Shown: positions 44,442 to 53,395, numbered from the stretch's first letter. The stretch: 64,000 bases of DNA from Saccharospirillum sp043196875 (GCF_043196875.1 NZ_JBEBMX010000002.1:1-64000), one strand, 5' to 3'. The notes: a model not told the origin generated them from the letters alone. Translations and numbers: made by a program.

Positions 44442-45293
44442 TCAATTAGCGGACAACACCGAAAACAATTCAATCAACGGTTGTTTGATTTGTTCAACAC
44501 TGCGCTGATTAAGGCTGTGATCATCCGCCAGTATCAGATGATTCACTGGATAGGCAAAGTCGTGAATTTCCAAACGCTCAACCAATTCCCGGGCCATGGC
44601 TGTTGACGGCCAGATGTGGTCCTGACTCGCTGATATTAACAACAATGGCCCGCCGATTCGCTCTACCGGCAGTTGCGCTCGATCGGCTGGTGCGGTGCTC
44701 AACGCCTGTTGCGCCCGAATCAGAATGGGTTGCTCAGAGCGCCTGGCAAAACTCAGGCTGTTTACGGGTTGCGCATCCACTGTCCAGGCCGCAGGGCCGG
44801 TCTGGCCATGCCAGGCCACCGATGAAGGAACAATAGCCGCGACCGCCCGGATTCGCTGATCATAAGCACCAGCCAGTAAAGCCAGTTCGCTACCGCGCGA
44901 CACACCCAAAACACCAAAGCCCCCACGCTGATCCACCTCAGGATGCTGTTCCAGGAAATCCAATGCCCGACTCACTGTTTCCACCGGCACCTCATCCAAA
45001 GTGGCAGGTAAACCCGGAGCCTTAAAGTAAGCTAAGGCCAGCACGACAAAACCCTGTTCTGCCAGTATTTCGGGATAGACGGTATTCAACTGCCCACCTG
45101 AACCACCCAGTACCACTATCGCAGGCGATGGTTGCAGACTTGCAGGTTGAAACAAAAGGCCAGTGAATTGTGAGGTTTGGATGGTTGTAATCTGATTCTC
45201 GACAGCGGTTTCTTCCGCTACCGACTGGCCGACCCAGGTGGACAGAATGAAAAAACTGAGCAATGTATAGATCTGAGGCTTTGGGTTGTTCAT
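44442..45293 (-). CDS. Exported alpha/beta hydrolase (BAAT acyltransferase/thioesterase-like)
   Basis: A 283-residue protein with an N-terminal signal sequence (LLSFFILSTWVGQSVA). The hydrolase fold has the oxyanion segment VVLGGSGGQLN, nucleophile elbow GVSRGS, an acid in ISASQDHIWPS and a C-terminal His in NHLILADDHS. The order matches the BAAT C-terminal (acyl-CoA thioester hydrolase) family. Being exported, its natural substrate is likely an ester rather than acyl-CoA. Stand-alone gene. Confidence 0.78.
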   Translation of the reverse strand: MNNPKPQIYTLLSFFILSTWVGQSVAEETAVENQITTIQTSQFTGLLFQPASLQPSPAIVVLGGSGGQLNTVYPEILAEQGFVVLALAYFKAPGLPATLDEVPVETVSRALDFLEQHPEVDQRGGFGVLGVSRGSELALLAGAYDQRIRAVAAIVPSSVAWHGQTGPAAWTVDAQPVNSLSFARRSEQPILIRAQQALSTAPADRAQLPVERIGGPLLLISASQDHIWPSTAMARELVERLEIHDFAYPVNHLILADDHSLNQRSVEQIKQPLIELFSVLSAN

Positions 45294-45539
45294 GACTTGT
45301 TGAAATTCAGCGGTGTTTGTTTGGCTTTTTATTTTACTGCGATCAATTAAGTTCTTTGGTTGTGATATCCATTGTGGGCTTTGCTTGAAGAGATCACCAG
45401 ATACGATCTTAACTCTTGAAAGAGTATGTCTATGATTATTCCTTTATCATCCGACTAGAATTGAAGCCGCGACGATGGGTTTGCTGTTTGCTTCCGTAGA
45501 AAAAAATATGGATATGTTTCCCTTGGGATACTGTGCTTC

Positions 45540-46163
45540 TCAAGTATCCATAGGAACATTGTCCCAATCTTCAGCAACGCCGTATGCCCAGTCAATCGCC
45601 TTTCTGCGTTCGGTTATCACGCTTTCGTTTAGTAAGGATTCTTGACCGCTGAGCCGGCAGTTTCTGACGTACCAGTGCATCCGATAAAGTAGATCGGATT
45701 GTTCCTGAATGGCGTCGATGGATCGTCGCTCAGCGTGCTGAATAAAAGGCTCTGGCGATGTTTTAAAGGGTATTTTCTGTGCTAAGTCACTATCGCAGGG
45801 TTTGAAGTGATCGAACCCAACAACCCCGATGCACCATGCCAGTGCCTGAGCACATTCGACTTGCCACGCCATGTTGATTCTTTGTTGTTCAGTTAAGCTC
45901 TCTTGACTCAAAAGCTGCTGTTCTTTAGGGCTGACAAAGTCCATCAGATTATAGGCTTGCAGATCATCAAGCAGATCATTGTGCTTTGCTCCAAATCCCA
46001 TACCGATGACATAAGTCAGTGCACAGAGTCGGCTAGCAATCTGTGTTGCCGTCTTGGGGTTTACGTCATCAAGGCTTTCTATTTTTGGCAGGTGAGAAGG
46101 AACCTGGATACCCAATGAAGTGAGGTAGGTTTCCGATTTTATTTTTAGATCATTGGTGTCCAT
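45540..46163 (-). CDS. DUF4272 domain protein
   Basis: A 207-residue soluble protein with the DUF4272 layout: an N-terminal LKIKSETYLTSLGIQVPSHLP, IASRLCALTYVIGMGFG, then NMAWQVECAQALAWCIGVVG and a C-terminal RRKAIDWAYGVAEDWDNVP. Function unknown; the family is frequent near polymorphic-toxin immunity genes. First (most downstream) of a block of leftward accessory genes with lower GC. The 246-base spacer downstream of it (45294-45539) is AT-rich and shows no gene. Confidence 0.8.
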   Translation of the reverse strand: MDTNDLKIKSETYLTSLGIQVPSHLPKIESLDDVNPKTATQIASRLCALTYVIGMGFGAKHNDLLDDLQAYNLMDFVSPKEQQLLSQESLTEQQRINMAWQVECAQALAWCIGVVGFDHFKPCDSDLAQKIPFKTSPEPFIQHAERRSIDAIQEQSDLLYRMHWYVRNCRLSGQESLLNESVITERRKAIDWAYGVAEDWDNVPMDT

Positions 46164-46216
46164 TAAAGTTACTCTACAGCTGTTGGTGGCAGTTTCTATT
46201 TACGGTTGTGTGACTT

Positions 46217-47212
46217 TCAGAACCACTCCATTTGGCGCAATTTCCCCAAGGCAAACTCGCCTCGCTCAGAGACGGCTGTCGACTTGTCGGCTGCAAATTG
46301 ACTGGCTAGTGGTATGGCTTTAGCACCGATCTTCGTCAAATTTTTAATCAGCACTCCCGCAGCGACTCTCCTGACGACGGACGAGGTATCTGTTGATGAT
46401 TGCTCCAGTAACTCCCAGTAGTCCGAGCTCACCTGAAATGTTCGCTCACCAATAACGGTCACCGGTTCTCTCTTGCCCGAAGTGCGGTCGACCACCTGCC
46501 ATTCTCTCTTTTCTACCCAGGTGATACGTCCTTCAAGCAAGCTTCGGTAGGCCTTCGCTCTTATCGCCGGTTGTACAGCCTGCTGAGCCATGTCTTCAAG
46601 GCTCTGGTCCAGCATTGACGTTCGGCCGAGCTGTGAAAAAAGGCTAGGCATCGGGCCGGCAGCTGTTGTCATCAGCTTCCTTATTAGTGCACCGGCCAGA
46701 GGTTCTTGACTGACCGTATTGAGCAAAACCTGACGCTCTAACTCTGTAATTCTGCCCCATGTTCTCCAGTGTATTAAGACCTGACAGATTGCCTCGGTGA
46801 CACATTCAATATTGGAGTGTGCAATGATGAGCGGCACTTGCATTCTGGCGGCGTCTCGAATTTGAGGAACGCCGTCGTTGAACATACGAATGGCCAGCGT
46901 TAACAAGAGAGCGTTAGGTGCAGGGCCAGTGAGTGCGCGTAAGGTTTGTTCGCGTCGATAACCATCGCGACAGAGCAACTCCAGCCAAGTTGGGCGGTTA
47001 GCCGTGTAGCTGGCCGCTCTGTCGAGGTTAGACGGTGGCGTCCAGATGAAATTGTTAAACCGGGCCCGCATGCTTTTGATCCAGTAGCCGAAGCTGGCTG
47101 AGGGCAGGTTGCTTGTCGCTTCAATAACCGCTTGCTCGGCGTTGCTTAACCTACGATTGGTGTTTACCGCAATCGCCAAGTCTTCTACGGCGCTTAATAG
47201 GTTTTTTTTCAT
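46217..47212 (-). CDS. Hypothetical protein with HEAT-like helical repeats
   Basis: Not recognised as a named family. About 331 residues from the ATG at 47212; a TTG at 47239 that overlaps the upstream stop codon is an alternative start. The C-terminal part alternates short helices like HEAT/ARM repeats (SSVVRRVAAGVLIKNLTKIG, IPLASQFAADKSTAVSERG). No signal peptide or catalytic motif. It directly follows the Tdi1-like immunity gene and could be its operon partner. Confidence 0.65.
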   Translation of the reverse strand: MKKNLLSAVEDLAIAVNTNRRLSNAEQAVIEATSNLPSASFGYWIKSMRARFNNFIWTPPSNLDRAASYTANRPTWLELLCRDGYRREQTLRALTGPAPNALLLTLAIRMFNDGVPQIRDAARMQVPLIIAHSNIECVTEAICQVLIHWRTWGRITELERQVLLNTVSQEPLAGALIRKLMTTAAGPMPSLFSQLGRTSMLDQSLEDMAQQAVQPAIRAKAYRSLLEGRITWVEKREWQVVDRTSGKREPVTVIGERTFQVSSDYWELLEQSSTDTSSVVRRVAAGVLIKNLTKIGAKAIPLASQFAADKSTAVSERGEFALGKLRQMEWF

Positions 47213-47235
47213 GGCTTTAAGGTGGCTAGGCTTGG

Positions 47236-47679
47236 TCAATCATCAACTTTGAGTTGTATCTTTGCACCATCCGGCAGATTTTCTATTTGCTGCGCTATAT
47301 CACCCGACAGTCCAACAAGCTGGTGGAGGGGCAGTTTTTGGATATTGGATGCGGCGTAAGCACCACCCAAAGGCCCTGGTATCACCAGGTAATATTTTTC
47401 ATCTTCATTTAATGGCCCCAGCTTATGGTGTGCCTGATCGACCAAAGTCTGCATAAACCAGTCGTGTACGAATTCATGGTCGGTCGTTAGCTTATCCAGT
47501 TCTTCCCGGTTATCCGCAATAACGCTGCAGTAGAGGTCCTCCGGGCAAAGCCGCCAATATTTCCCAGCGGTGTCTTTGATGATCAGATTGCCGAACTCGT
47601 TTTGACTAACGACCTTATCGGGATCGATACCAATCCAGCCCCAGGCTTCTTTGATGGTTTGTATTAAGCTCATTTGCAA
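47236..47679 (-). CDS. T6SS immunity protein Tdi1-like (DUF1851)
   Basis: A 147-residue protein of the DUF1851/Tdi1 C-terminal domain type. It has GKYWRLCPEDLYCSVIADN, EFVHDWFMQTLVDQAHHKLG and PLNEDEKYYLVIPGPLGGAY. Tdi1 neutralises the type VI effector Tde1, a DNase. No effector or VgrG/PAAR gene is nearby, so it would be an orphan immunity gene protecting against neighbours' toxins (inference). Start MQMSL or MSL cannot be separated. Overlaps or abuts the HEAT-like gene. Confidence 0.78.
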   Translation of the reverse strand: MQMSLIQTIKEAWGWIGIDPDKVVSQNEFGNLIIKDTAGKYWRLCPEDLYCSVIADNREELDKLTTDHEFVHDWFMQTLVDQAHHKLGPLNEDEKYYLVIPGPLGGAYAASNIQKLPLHQLVGLSGDIAQQIENLPDGAKIQLKVDD

Positions 47680-47836
47680 TCGACCTTAGTTATTGCGCAC
47701 TACTGAGTAAACGAGACACCCATCGAAAGAGGCCCGAGATAAAGCCCTTTTTGATCTTTCTGGACTACTACCTTGTATTGCTAATGGCTATCAAAGGATG
47801 GCTTCCTATAGCTACTAAGTTGGGTGTTCTCGCAAG

Positions 47837-48232
47837 CTAGTTTTCTTTTTCTTTGGGATATAAAACGTACTTGCTGGCAATAAAAATCAACGCTATGCCG
47901 GCTGCTAAAAATAGAGTTTTATCAAAATACGCCTGCACTGGCTCAATTTTTTCTGACAAAACAAACGACAGCAAACCAGTACTACCAGAAACCACAAATA
48001 ACCCGCCCCATGTATACGTCAGCCCCTTAATTGGCCCTTTGCTTCCTAGCAGACAGTAGAAAATGGCCAATTTTAATAAGATTCCCAGTGAGACCAGTAC
48101 CTTCGTGAAAAGGGGTACATTTACTTGCGCGCTGTAAATAACCCATACACTGTAGGCGTCAACAAGTAAAACCAGTATCAATACACACCACAAAACCACC
48201 CGGGCTATATTTGATGAAAATTTAAACTCCAA
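47837..48232 (-). CDS. Small four-helix membrane protein, hypothetical
   Basis: Not recognised. 131 residues with four hydrophobic segments (about 8-30, 40-60, 70-90, 100-122), few charges and a Lys-rich C-terminus. AT-rich: one 60-base line inside it has 38% GC. It is separated from the DUF1877 gene by an attC-like integron site and from the Tdi1-like gene by 157 bases in which I see no gene or hairpin. Confidence 0.7.
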   Translation of the reverse strand: MEFKFSSNIARVVLWCVLILVLLVDAYSVWVIYSAQVNVPLFTKVLVSLGILLKLAIFYCLLGSKGPIKGLTYTWGGLFVVSGSTGLLSFVLSEKIEPVQAYFDKTLFLAAGIALIFIASKYVLYPKEKEN

Positions 48233-48252
48233 TGTTCGTAACTCCTTTTGAG

Positions 48253-48333
48253 AACTAACGCCGCCAACAGCGGCCGACCGAAGGGAGGTCCAAGCCCAGC
48301 TTGCTAGGCTGTTGCTGCTTGGCCTTGTTATGC
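48253..48333 (-). other. Integron attC-like recombination site
   Basis: On the minus strand, 81 bases run from GCATAAC (48327-48333, inverse core) to GTTAGTT (48253-48259, core). Left arm AACAAGGCCAAGCAGC and right arm GCTGTTGGCGGCGTTAG pair imperfectly, as in attC sites, around a structured centre. It directly follows the DUF1877 stop. A matching GTTATGC lies upstream of that gene (48991-48985), giving cassette-like borders. No integron integrase is in the window. Confidence 0.6.
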
Positions 48334-48335
48334 AT

Positions 48336-48968
48336 TTACGAATACCACATTATGACAATTTGATTTTCGCGATGCGCATTATTGTAGAATTGCTTTAGCT
48401 TGTTGAAGTTTGCAACAATATAATTTTCAAATATATCGTCACCTTCTTCGCGCCAATGGCTAGGAAAAACATCTTCTGAATCCATTTTCTCGAAATCGGG
48501 CTTTCTTTCAAGGCGAGTGCATTCATTGAATGATGCAGCTATACTTGCAAGCTCTTCACTTTTGAATATGCATGATTCTCCATAGCCGAAATCAATTCTT
48601 GGCTCTTTGTTTGATCCACGACCTTCAATACCAACCAATATTACTTCAGGTTGAAATTCATCTAATTTTTGTTGTTCCTGCTTCAAAAACCTGAAGCTTT
48701 CCTCTTCTGGATCTTTTTTAAAGATACGTTTAAGTAAAGTAGGTTTCTTTGTCTTTCCCTGATTCCTTTCACTCATAATGGAGTGCATTACTAACTGGTT
48801 GTATGCGTGCTCCGCACGCTTGCGTTCAGACAGTATCCAGCTCAACGGATCCCACGAGCGATCAATGTCGATAAACTCGGCACTTTCAGAAAAAAGTTTT
48901 TCCTGATCTAAGGCGAACTTTTCGAAATCAGCCTCTTTTATTCTTGCGTAGTTTGCGATGATGCTCAT
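48336..48968 (-). CDS. DUF1877 family protein (YfbM-like)
   Basis: A 210-residue protein with the DUF1877 pattern: MSIIANYARIKEADFEKF, DIDRSWDPLSWILSERKRAEH, IDFGYGESCIFKSEELASIA and the closing YIVANFNKLKQFYNNAHREN. Function unknown; the family is common in integron cassettes and near toxin immunity genes. One 60-base line inside it has 33% GC, well below the window. It is bounded by GTTATGC upstream and an attC-like site downstream, so it is probably a single integron cassette. Confidence 0.82.
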   Translation of the reverse strand: MSIIANYARIKEADFEKFALDQEKLFSESAEFIDIDRSWDPLSWILSERKRAEHAYNQLVMHSIMSERNQGKTKKPTLLKRIFKKDPEEESFRFLKQEQQKLDEFQPEVILVGIEGRGSNKEPRIDFGYGESCIFKSEELASIAASFNECTRLERKPDFEKMDSEDVFPSHWREEGDDIFENYIVANFNKLKQFYNNAHRENQIVIMWYS

Positions 48969-49361
48969 TCTTGATCCTTAGGATGCATAACAACTTATTA
49001 ATCGTCTCCTGCGCCTCTTATCCCGGCGCGAACCTTATTTCAATACACAACCAAACTATACCCTGTCCAGTAACCCCTCATTTTGCAGCGAATTGAGGGC
49101 GTTGCTGTGGCTGATATCAATTACTGGAAAACAGTCTTAGCCGACAAGTATCTCCGCTATCAGTGTCACTGAAGACACATATCAGGGTTTATCCACTGGA
49201 TATGCATCGTACTAAAGGTGCTTATTGGCCCAACAACGCTACCGCTCGGCCGGTTACAGGGCTCGCCAAGGGTTTAGGTTTAGGAATACCGCTTTGTATG
49301 ATGAGGTTCAAGAAAAGGGGGGCGTTTGTGTCCGTTTTCAGTAGGAGAAGCCGTTGGCGGT
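48969..49361. other. Gene-free stretch upstream of the DUF1877 cassette
   Basis: 393 bases without a convincing gene. It contains the GTTATGC core (minus strand, 48991-48985) just upstream of the DUF1877 ATG. Neither an attI site nor an integrase could be recognised. A 69-codon reading frame at 49163-49372 shows no family features. Confidence 0.5.
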
Positions 49362-50120
49362 CTACTGTTTGACGGTGCGCCCGCCGTCTACCGCCAACAC
49401 CTGCCCGGTAATATAGGGCGCTGTTGCCAAAAACAGGGCGGCTTCGGCTAGGTCTTTGGGTTGGCCCATTTTGGCCAGCGGAATCTGGGCGGTGAGGTGT
49501 TTTTCGTAGTCCGAACCCTGGTTTTCCGGCAACAAGATAGCGCCGGGTGCGACGGCATTGGCGCGGATGTTGGGCGCAAGATCGAGTGCTATGGATTTTG
49601 TCGCGCTGATTAAACCGGCTTTGGCGGCAGCGTAGGCGGGGTGGTCGGCTAGAGGGCGCAGGGCGTGGATGTCGACCATATTGATGACGGCGCCTTTGGC
49701 TTTTGTCAGTTCGGGCGCTAGCGCTTGGGTGAGCAGAATGGGTAGGCGCAGGTTGGAGTGCAATAACCGATCGAGGTCGGCTTCTTCTATTTCACCGAAC
49801 GCGGTCGGGAAGAAGGCGGAGGCGTTGTTGATTAAGACGTCGAGGCGACCGAAAGCGGCGCTGGCCAGTTGAGCGAATTCGTTAATGATGTCGGCGTTGT
49901 TGAGTGTGGATTGTATTGCCTGAGCGCTGTTGTCTCTTTGTTGGTTTAAATCGGCAACCAAGGTTTCGGCATCGTTCTGGCTGCTGCGGTAGTGGACCAC
50001 AACACGAAAGCCGGCTTGGTGAAAGGTGTGTGCCATTTGCGCGCCGACGCGCTTTGCAGCGCCGGTAATAACGACGACAGGAGCCGGGTCAGTTGCTTTT
50101 AGCGTGAGCATCAGTTCCAT
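49362..50120 (-). CDS. Pteridine reductase, short-chain dehydrogenase
   Basis: A 252-residue SDR of the pteridine reductase/FolM type. The cofactor motif is TGAAKRVG, in which the Arg (TGxxxRxG) is the pteridine reductase signature for NADPH. NNASAF and the catalytic YAAAKAG follow, with PGAILLPEN in the substrate loop. It would reduce dihydrobiopterin-like or dihydrofolate substrates in the cytoplasm. Its ATG overlaps the cca stop region, so it is translated with cca. Confidence 0.85.
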   Translation of the reverse strand: MELMLTLKATDPAPVVVITGAAKRVGAQMAHTFHQAGFRVVVHYRSSQNDAETLVADLNQQRDNSAQAIQSTLNNADIINEFAQLASAAFGRLDVLINNASAFFPTAFGEIEEADLDRLLHSNLRLPILLTQALAPELTKAKGAVINMVDIHALRPLADHPAYAAAKAGLISATKSIALDLAPNIRANAVAPGAILLPENQGSDYEKHLTAQIPLAKMGQPKDLAEAALFLATAPYITGQVLAVDGGRTVKQ

Positions 50121-51337
50121 GTTTTCTGTACGTCCTTGACGGCGTTTATTCGAGCGCGGTGAATGGCTTCGCCGAGTTGGGCGCCTTCATAACCCTGAGC
50201 CATCAGGTCGGCAGGTTTAACGCTTTGACAGGCTTCCAGGCAGGCTCGAAATTGGTTGGCTTCTGGATACGGCTGTCGTTCAAAACCGGATCGTCCACGC
50301 GCATCGGCTTCGCAGGCGAGTAGGAAATGTTCGAAGGTTTCCGGCTGACGAAAGGCGGCGAAGGCCTCCAAGGTTTTCACAATGGTGGCGGCTTTGAGTT
50401 CGCCGATTTTATGGCAGTGGGTGTGGTAGCGTGCGGTCAGCTCGGCCAGGCGTGCGGGCTTCTTCGGCCATTTGCGTTCGGCGGCGACTTTGGCAATTGC
50501 CTGGGCGCCGCTTTCTTCATGACCGCGATGCGATGGCCAGTATTTCGGGTCGGTCAGGCCTTTGCCGAAATCGTGGCATAAGACGGCTAGGCGAACGTCG
50601 AGGCTGTCGCTTAATTGCACCGCCATTTGCAGTGCTTTTAAGGTGTGAATACCGGTGTCGATTTCCGGGTGCCAGCGCATGGTTTGTGGCACGCCAAAGA
50701 GCGCATCGAGTTCCGGCAGTATCACTTTTAACGCACCGCAGGCGCGCAGTTCGCGGAAAAAATATTCCGGGCTGGGTTCGAGCAAGGCGCGGCTCATTTC
50801 CTGCCAGACGCGTTCGTGTACCAGATACTGCAATTCGCCATCATCCACCATGGCGCGCATCAGTTCCTGGGTCTCTGCGGCCACTTCGAAACCCAGGCCG
50901 GCAAAGCGGGCGGCGAAGCGGGCAACGCGCAAGACTCGTAATGGGTCTTCACGAAAGGCGGGTGAGATATGGCGCAGTTGTTTGTTTTCGATATCGGCTA
51001 AGCCGCCATAAGGATCGACCAGTTCGCCAGCGTCGCTTTTGGCGATGGCGTTGATGGTGAGGTCGCGGCGCAGCAGGTCGTCTTCGAGGCTGACGCTGGG
51101 GTCGAATTGCACTTCAAAGCCGGTGTAGCCGTGGCCGGATTTGCGCTCGGTGCGCGCCAGGGCGTATTCCTCTTTGGTGTGCGGATGCAGGAACACCGGG
51201 AAGTCGGCGCCGACGCGTTGATAACCTTCGGCTTCGAGTTCTTCCGGGCGCGCGCCCACGACCACCCAGTCGCGGTCTTTTACCGCCAGTCCCAGGAGTT
51301 CATCGCGCACTGCGCCGCCGACCAAGTAAGTTTGCAT
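50111..51337 (-). CDS. cca: Multifunctional CCA tRNA nucleotidyltransferase
   Basis: A 408-residue class II nucleotidyltransferase that adds or repairs the 3' CCA of tRNAs. The head has YLVGGAVRDELLG, KDRDWVVVGA with the catalytic DxD and RRDLTINAIA. The C-terminal part contains an HD phosphohydrolase domain (LCHDFGKGLT), as in the gammaproteobacterial bifunctional enzymes. Coupled to the pteridine reductase gene. The upstream spacer (51338-51479) has two inverted repeats. Confidence 0.94.
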   Translation of the reverse strand: MQTYLVGGAVRDELLGLAVKDRDWVVVGARPEELEAEGYQRVGADFPVFLHPHTKEEYALARTERKSGHGYTGFEVQFDPSVSLEDDLLRRDLTINAIAKSDAGELVDPYGGLADIENKQLRHISPAFREDPLRVLRVARFAARFAGLGFEVAAETQELMRAMVDDGELQYLVHERVWQEMSRALLEPSPEYFFRELRACGALKVILPELDALFGVPQTMRWHPEIDTGIHTLKALQMAVQLSDSLDVRLAVLCHDFGKGLTDPKYWPSHRGHEESGAQAIAKVAAERKWPKKPARLAELTARYHTHCHKIGELKAATIVKTLEAFAAFRQPETFEHFLLACEADARGRSGFERQPYPEANQFRACLEACQSVKPADLMAQGYEGAQLGEAIHRARINAVKDVQKTWN

Positions 51338-51404
51338 CGTTCATCAGCTGTTTGAGTGTGTGGGCATTGTACTGCTGAAGGGATATGGCTGACAGGTTGG
51401 TAGA

Positions 51405-51436
51405 CGCTTAACGCACGCTGCGTTTCCCGTTAAGCG
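51405..51436. other. Inverted repeat between cca and the TraF-like gene
   Basis: CGCTTAACG (51405-51413) and CGTTAAGCG (51428-51436) are perfectly complementary with a 14-base loop. No U-tract; the role is unknown. Confidence 0.5.
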
Positions 51437-51447
51437 GCACATAGATT

Positions 51448-51467
51448 GGGGTTTCAGCCGAAACCCC
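51448..51467 (-). terminator. Terminator-like hairpin after the TraF-like gene
   Basis: GGGGTTTC (51448-51455) and GAAACCCC (51460-51467) form a perfect 8-bp stem with a 4-base loop, 13 bases after the gene's stop on the minus strand. The following bases are only weakly T-rich. Confidence 0.5.
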
Positions 51468-51479
51468 GTCTTAACCGGG

Positions 51480-53159
51480 TTACCAATTCATCGAAAACTG
51501 GCCGGCGATGCCGGCGTCGCGGAATGCTTTGTGTGGGTCGAAGGTGGGGACCATCCAGGCGGTGAGATCCAGGCCGATGCCGAAGGGCGTGAAACCCAAA
51601 CCGGTGCTGATGGTGTGCAGGTCCTTGATGGCCAGGTTATTGCGGTAGCCGGCGCGTACTTTGGCCCAGTTGAAGGCATCGTATTCGGCGCCGATGCCGA
51701 ATTGTTGGCTGGGTGAGCCATAACCCAGGGGTTTGTTTTCGGTGAGATCAAGGTCCATCGCCAGGGTGCTGAAACGGGTTTCGTGGGCCACGCCGATTCT
51801 GGCTTTGGGCGACAGGGTTAATTCCCGGCCGGCGGTGCTTTTGAAGGTTTGCGGGACGATGTCTTTGACTGCCAGGCCAGCGCGCATCTGGCCGCCGATA
51901 ATGGTGGACCAGGTTTTGGCCACGCCCACATCAACATTACCGGTGGTAACGAATTTGACGTTCTGCATAAAGTCGCTGCTTGTCACGCCATTGTTTTCGT
52001 TAAAGCCGAAGTTGTCTTCGAATATCTGAATCAGCTGCAGTTTTGGGGTGATGCCGACTGACATATCCTGCTTTAAAAAGGTGATGTCGCGCGCGACAGA
52101 CAAGCCCAGTTCTACCATGTTGGCGCCAAGAACGGTGATGGTGGAATCATCCCCCAAACCTTCGAGCGTCGAGTTTTGTAATTCGCCATCAACGAAGAGA
52201 CCGTCTTCGCTGGTGTAGTTGGCGAGGTTGGTGTTGCCGATGGGCGGGCGATCCTCGTTGGTAAAGCTGCCTTCGCCATCACAGATGACCGCGGTCTGAT
52301 CTTCGTTGGTGACTTCGGCGTAGAGCGACGCCTGCGCCAATATCAAGTTGTTGAACGCTGCCTGGTAAGCGGCATTGCCCGAGGTGCAGGGTTCTACTGT
52401 GGTGTCGAAGGTGTTGAAGGTGGCCAGAGCCGCGGAGAAGTTGGCGTTCAGTTGGGTGACTTGTTGAGACTCGTTGGCAAAACCATTGGTGGCCGCGACG
52501 ATACTGCTGATTTTATCCAGATCCCCCTGATCGATTTTCGTCAACATGCCCAGGTTGATATTGGAATTAAGATGCAGCGCCGCGCTGGTTTTTTCCCGAG
52601 GCAGTGAAATGGCGGTGCCGATGGAGCCGAGGAAAGCCAGCGGTTTTTGGTTGAGTGTCGAGAAGCTCTCGCTGGATTTTTTAACGGCGGCGTCCAGGTC
52701 GTTCATCTCGGCTGTAATGATGGTGACTTTCTCACTTAAGGCGGCGTTGGCGGCGCTGAATTTTTCGAGTTCTTCCTGGTCTCCGCCGTCTTTGAAATCA
52801 GCTGAATCCCGAACGTTTCTGACCGCTTCGGCCAGGGAGACCGTGTTGGCATTACCGCCAACCTGGGTGGTAATGACGGCGATATCGACTTTCTTGAATT
52901 CACTGACGACAGAGGCGGCTTCTTCAAAACCTTTGCCGTCGTCGATGGCCAATACCATGCTGGGTAACTGCAGGCCGAAGTCGATTTTTTCGCCGAAATT
53001 GGTCAGTAAGGCCGGGTTGAACTGGCTGGCGGCGAATGAGGTTGCTGATGCTACGCCGGTACCGCCCATGGCATTCGAGCGGGTGTCGTTCCCGGTAAAA
53101 GGCGCGGCCGATGCCGCTGTGGTTATTAAGGTCACCAGTGTTACTAAAACGCGTTCCAT
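51480..53159 (-). CDS. TraF-like (TraF_2) outer-membrane beta-barrel protein, copy 1
   Basis: A 559-residue exported protein of the family labelled conjugal transfer protein TraF (TraF_2, PF13729), which is FadL-like in look and not tied to conjugation here. It has a signal peptide, then PFTGNDTRSNAMGGTGVASA and FNPALLTNF near the N-terminus, a variable helical middle, and a beta-barrel C-terminal part ending in an aromatic FSMNW, as outer-membrane porins do. The start is an ATG at 53159 with AGGGA upstream. Closely similar to the next gene at both ends. No plasmid-transfer genes are nearby. Confidence 0.82.
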   Translation of the reverse strand: MERVLVTLVTLITTAASAAPFTGNDTRSNAMGGTGVASATSFAASQFNPALLTNFGEKIDFGLQLPSMVLAIDDGKGFEEAASVVSEFKKVDIAVITTQVGGNANTVSLAEAVRNVRDSADFKDGGDQEELEKFSAANAALSEKVTIITAEMNDLDAAVKKSSESFSTLNQKPLAFLGSIGTAISLPREKTSAALHLNSNINLGMLTKIDQGDLDKISSIVAATNGFANESQQVTQLNANFSAALATFNTFDTTVEPCTSGNAAYQAAFNNLILAQASLYAEVTNEDQTAVICDGEGSFTNEDRPPIGNTNLANYTSEDGLFVDGELQNSTLEGLGDDSTITVLGANMVELGLSVARDITFLKQDMSVGITPKLQLIQIFEDNFGFNENNGVTSSDFMQNVKFVTTGNVDVGVAKTWSTIIGGQMRAGLAVKDIVPQTFKSTAGRELTLSPKARIGVAHETRFSTLAMDLDLTENKPLGYGSPSQQFGIGAEYDAFNWAKVRAGYRNNLAIKDLHTISTGLGFTPFGIGLDLTAWMVPTFDPHKAFRDAGIAGQFSMNW

Positions 53160-53353
53160 CGTTTCGATTCCCTGTGGTGTCAATGACCCTCGGTTGGGTC
53201 GTGGCGCTTCCGTTGCGGTGTTAAAGAATGTAACCGGAGTTTAGGGGCGAAGGTGAGACCTGAACAGATGCCTTATTGACGACTGGGTCTCAGAACGGAG
53301 TTGATGTTGTGGGCCGGGGTGAGGTGGTTGGATGTTTGGATTGTGGCCCAGGG

Positions 53354-53395
53354 GAGATCCCGGATAAGGCTGCTGCGCAACCTTTCCGGGATGAA
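53354..53395. repeat. Dispersed palindromic repeat copy between the TraF-like genes
   Basis: ATCCCGGA (53357-53364) pairs with TCCGGGAT (53385-53392). The outer bases GAGATCCCGGATA and TTCCGGGATGA match the reverse complement of the repeat at 36941-36975 while the centre differs. It lies between the two paralogs. Confidence 0.7.

Noticed and set aside
47680..47836. Possible attC between the membrane-protein gene and the Tdi1-like gene
   Set aside because: CACCCAAC and GTTTACT resemble cores, but the flanking arms are not complementary.
48985..49131. A second attC or an attI site upstream of the DUF1877 gene
   Set aside because: Only the GTTATGC core is present; the bases beside it (AAGTT before the core) do not pair with any left arm within 60-140 bases.
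49163..49372. A 69-codon rightward reading frame before the pteridine reductase
   Set aside because: No recognisable family, no RBS, basic random-looking composition, and it overlaps the end of the pteridine reductase gene on the other strand.
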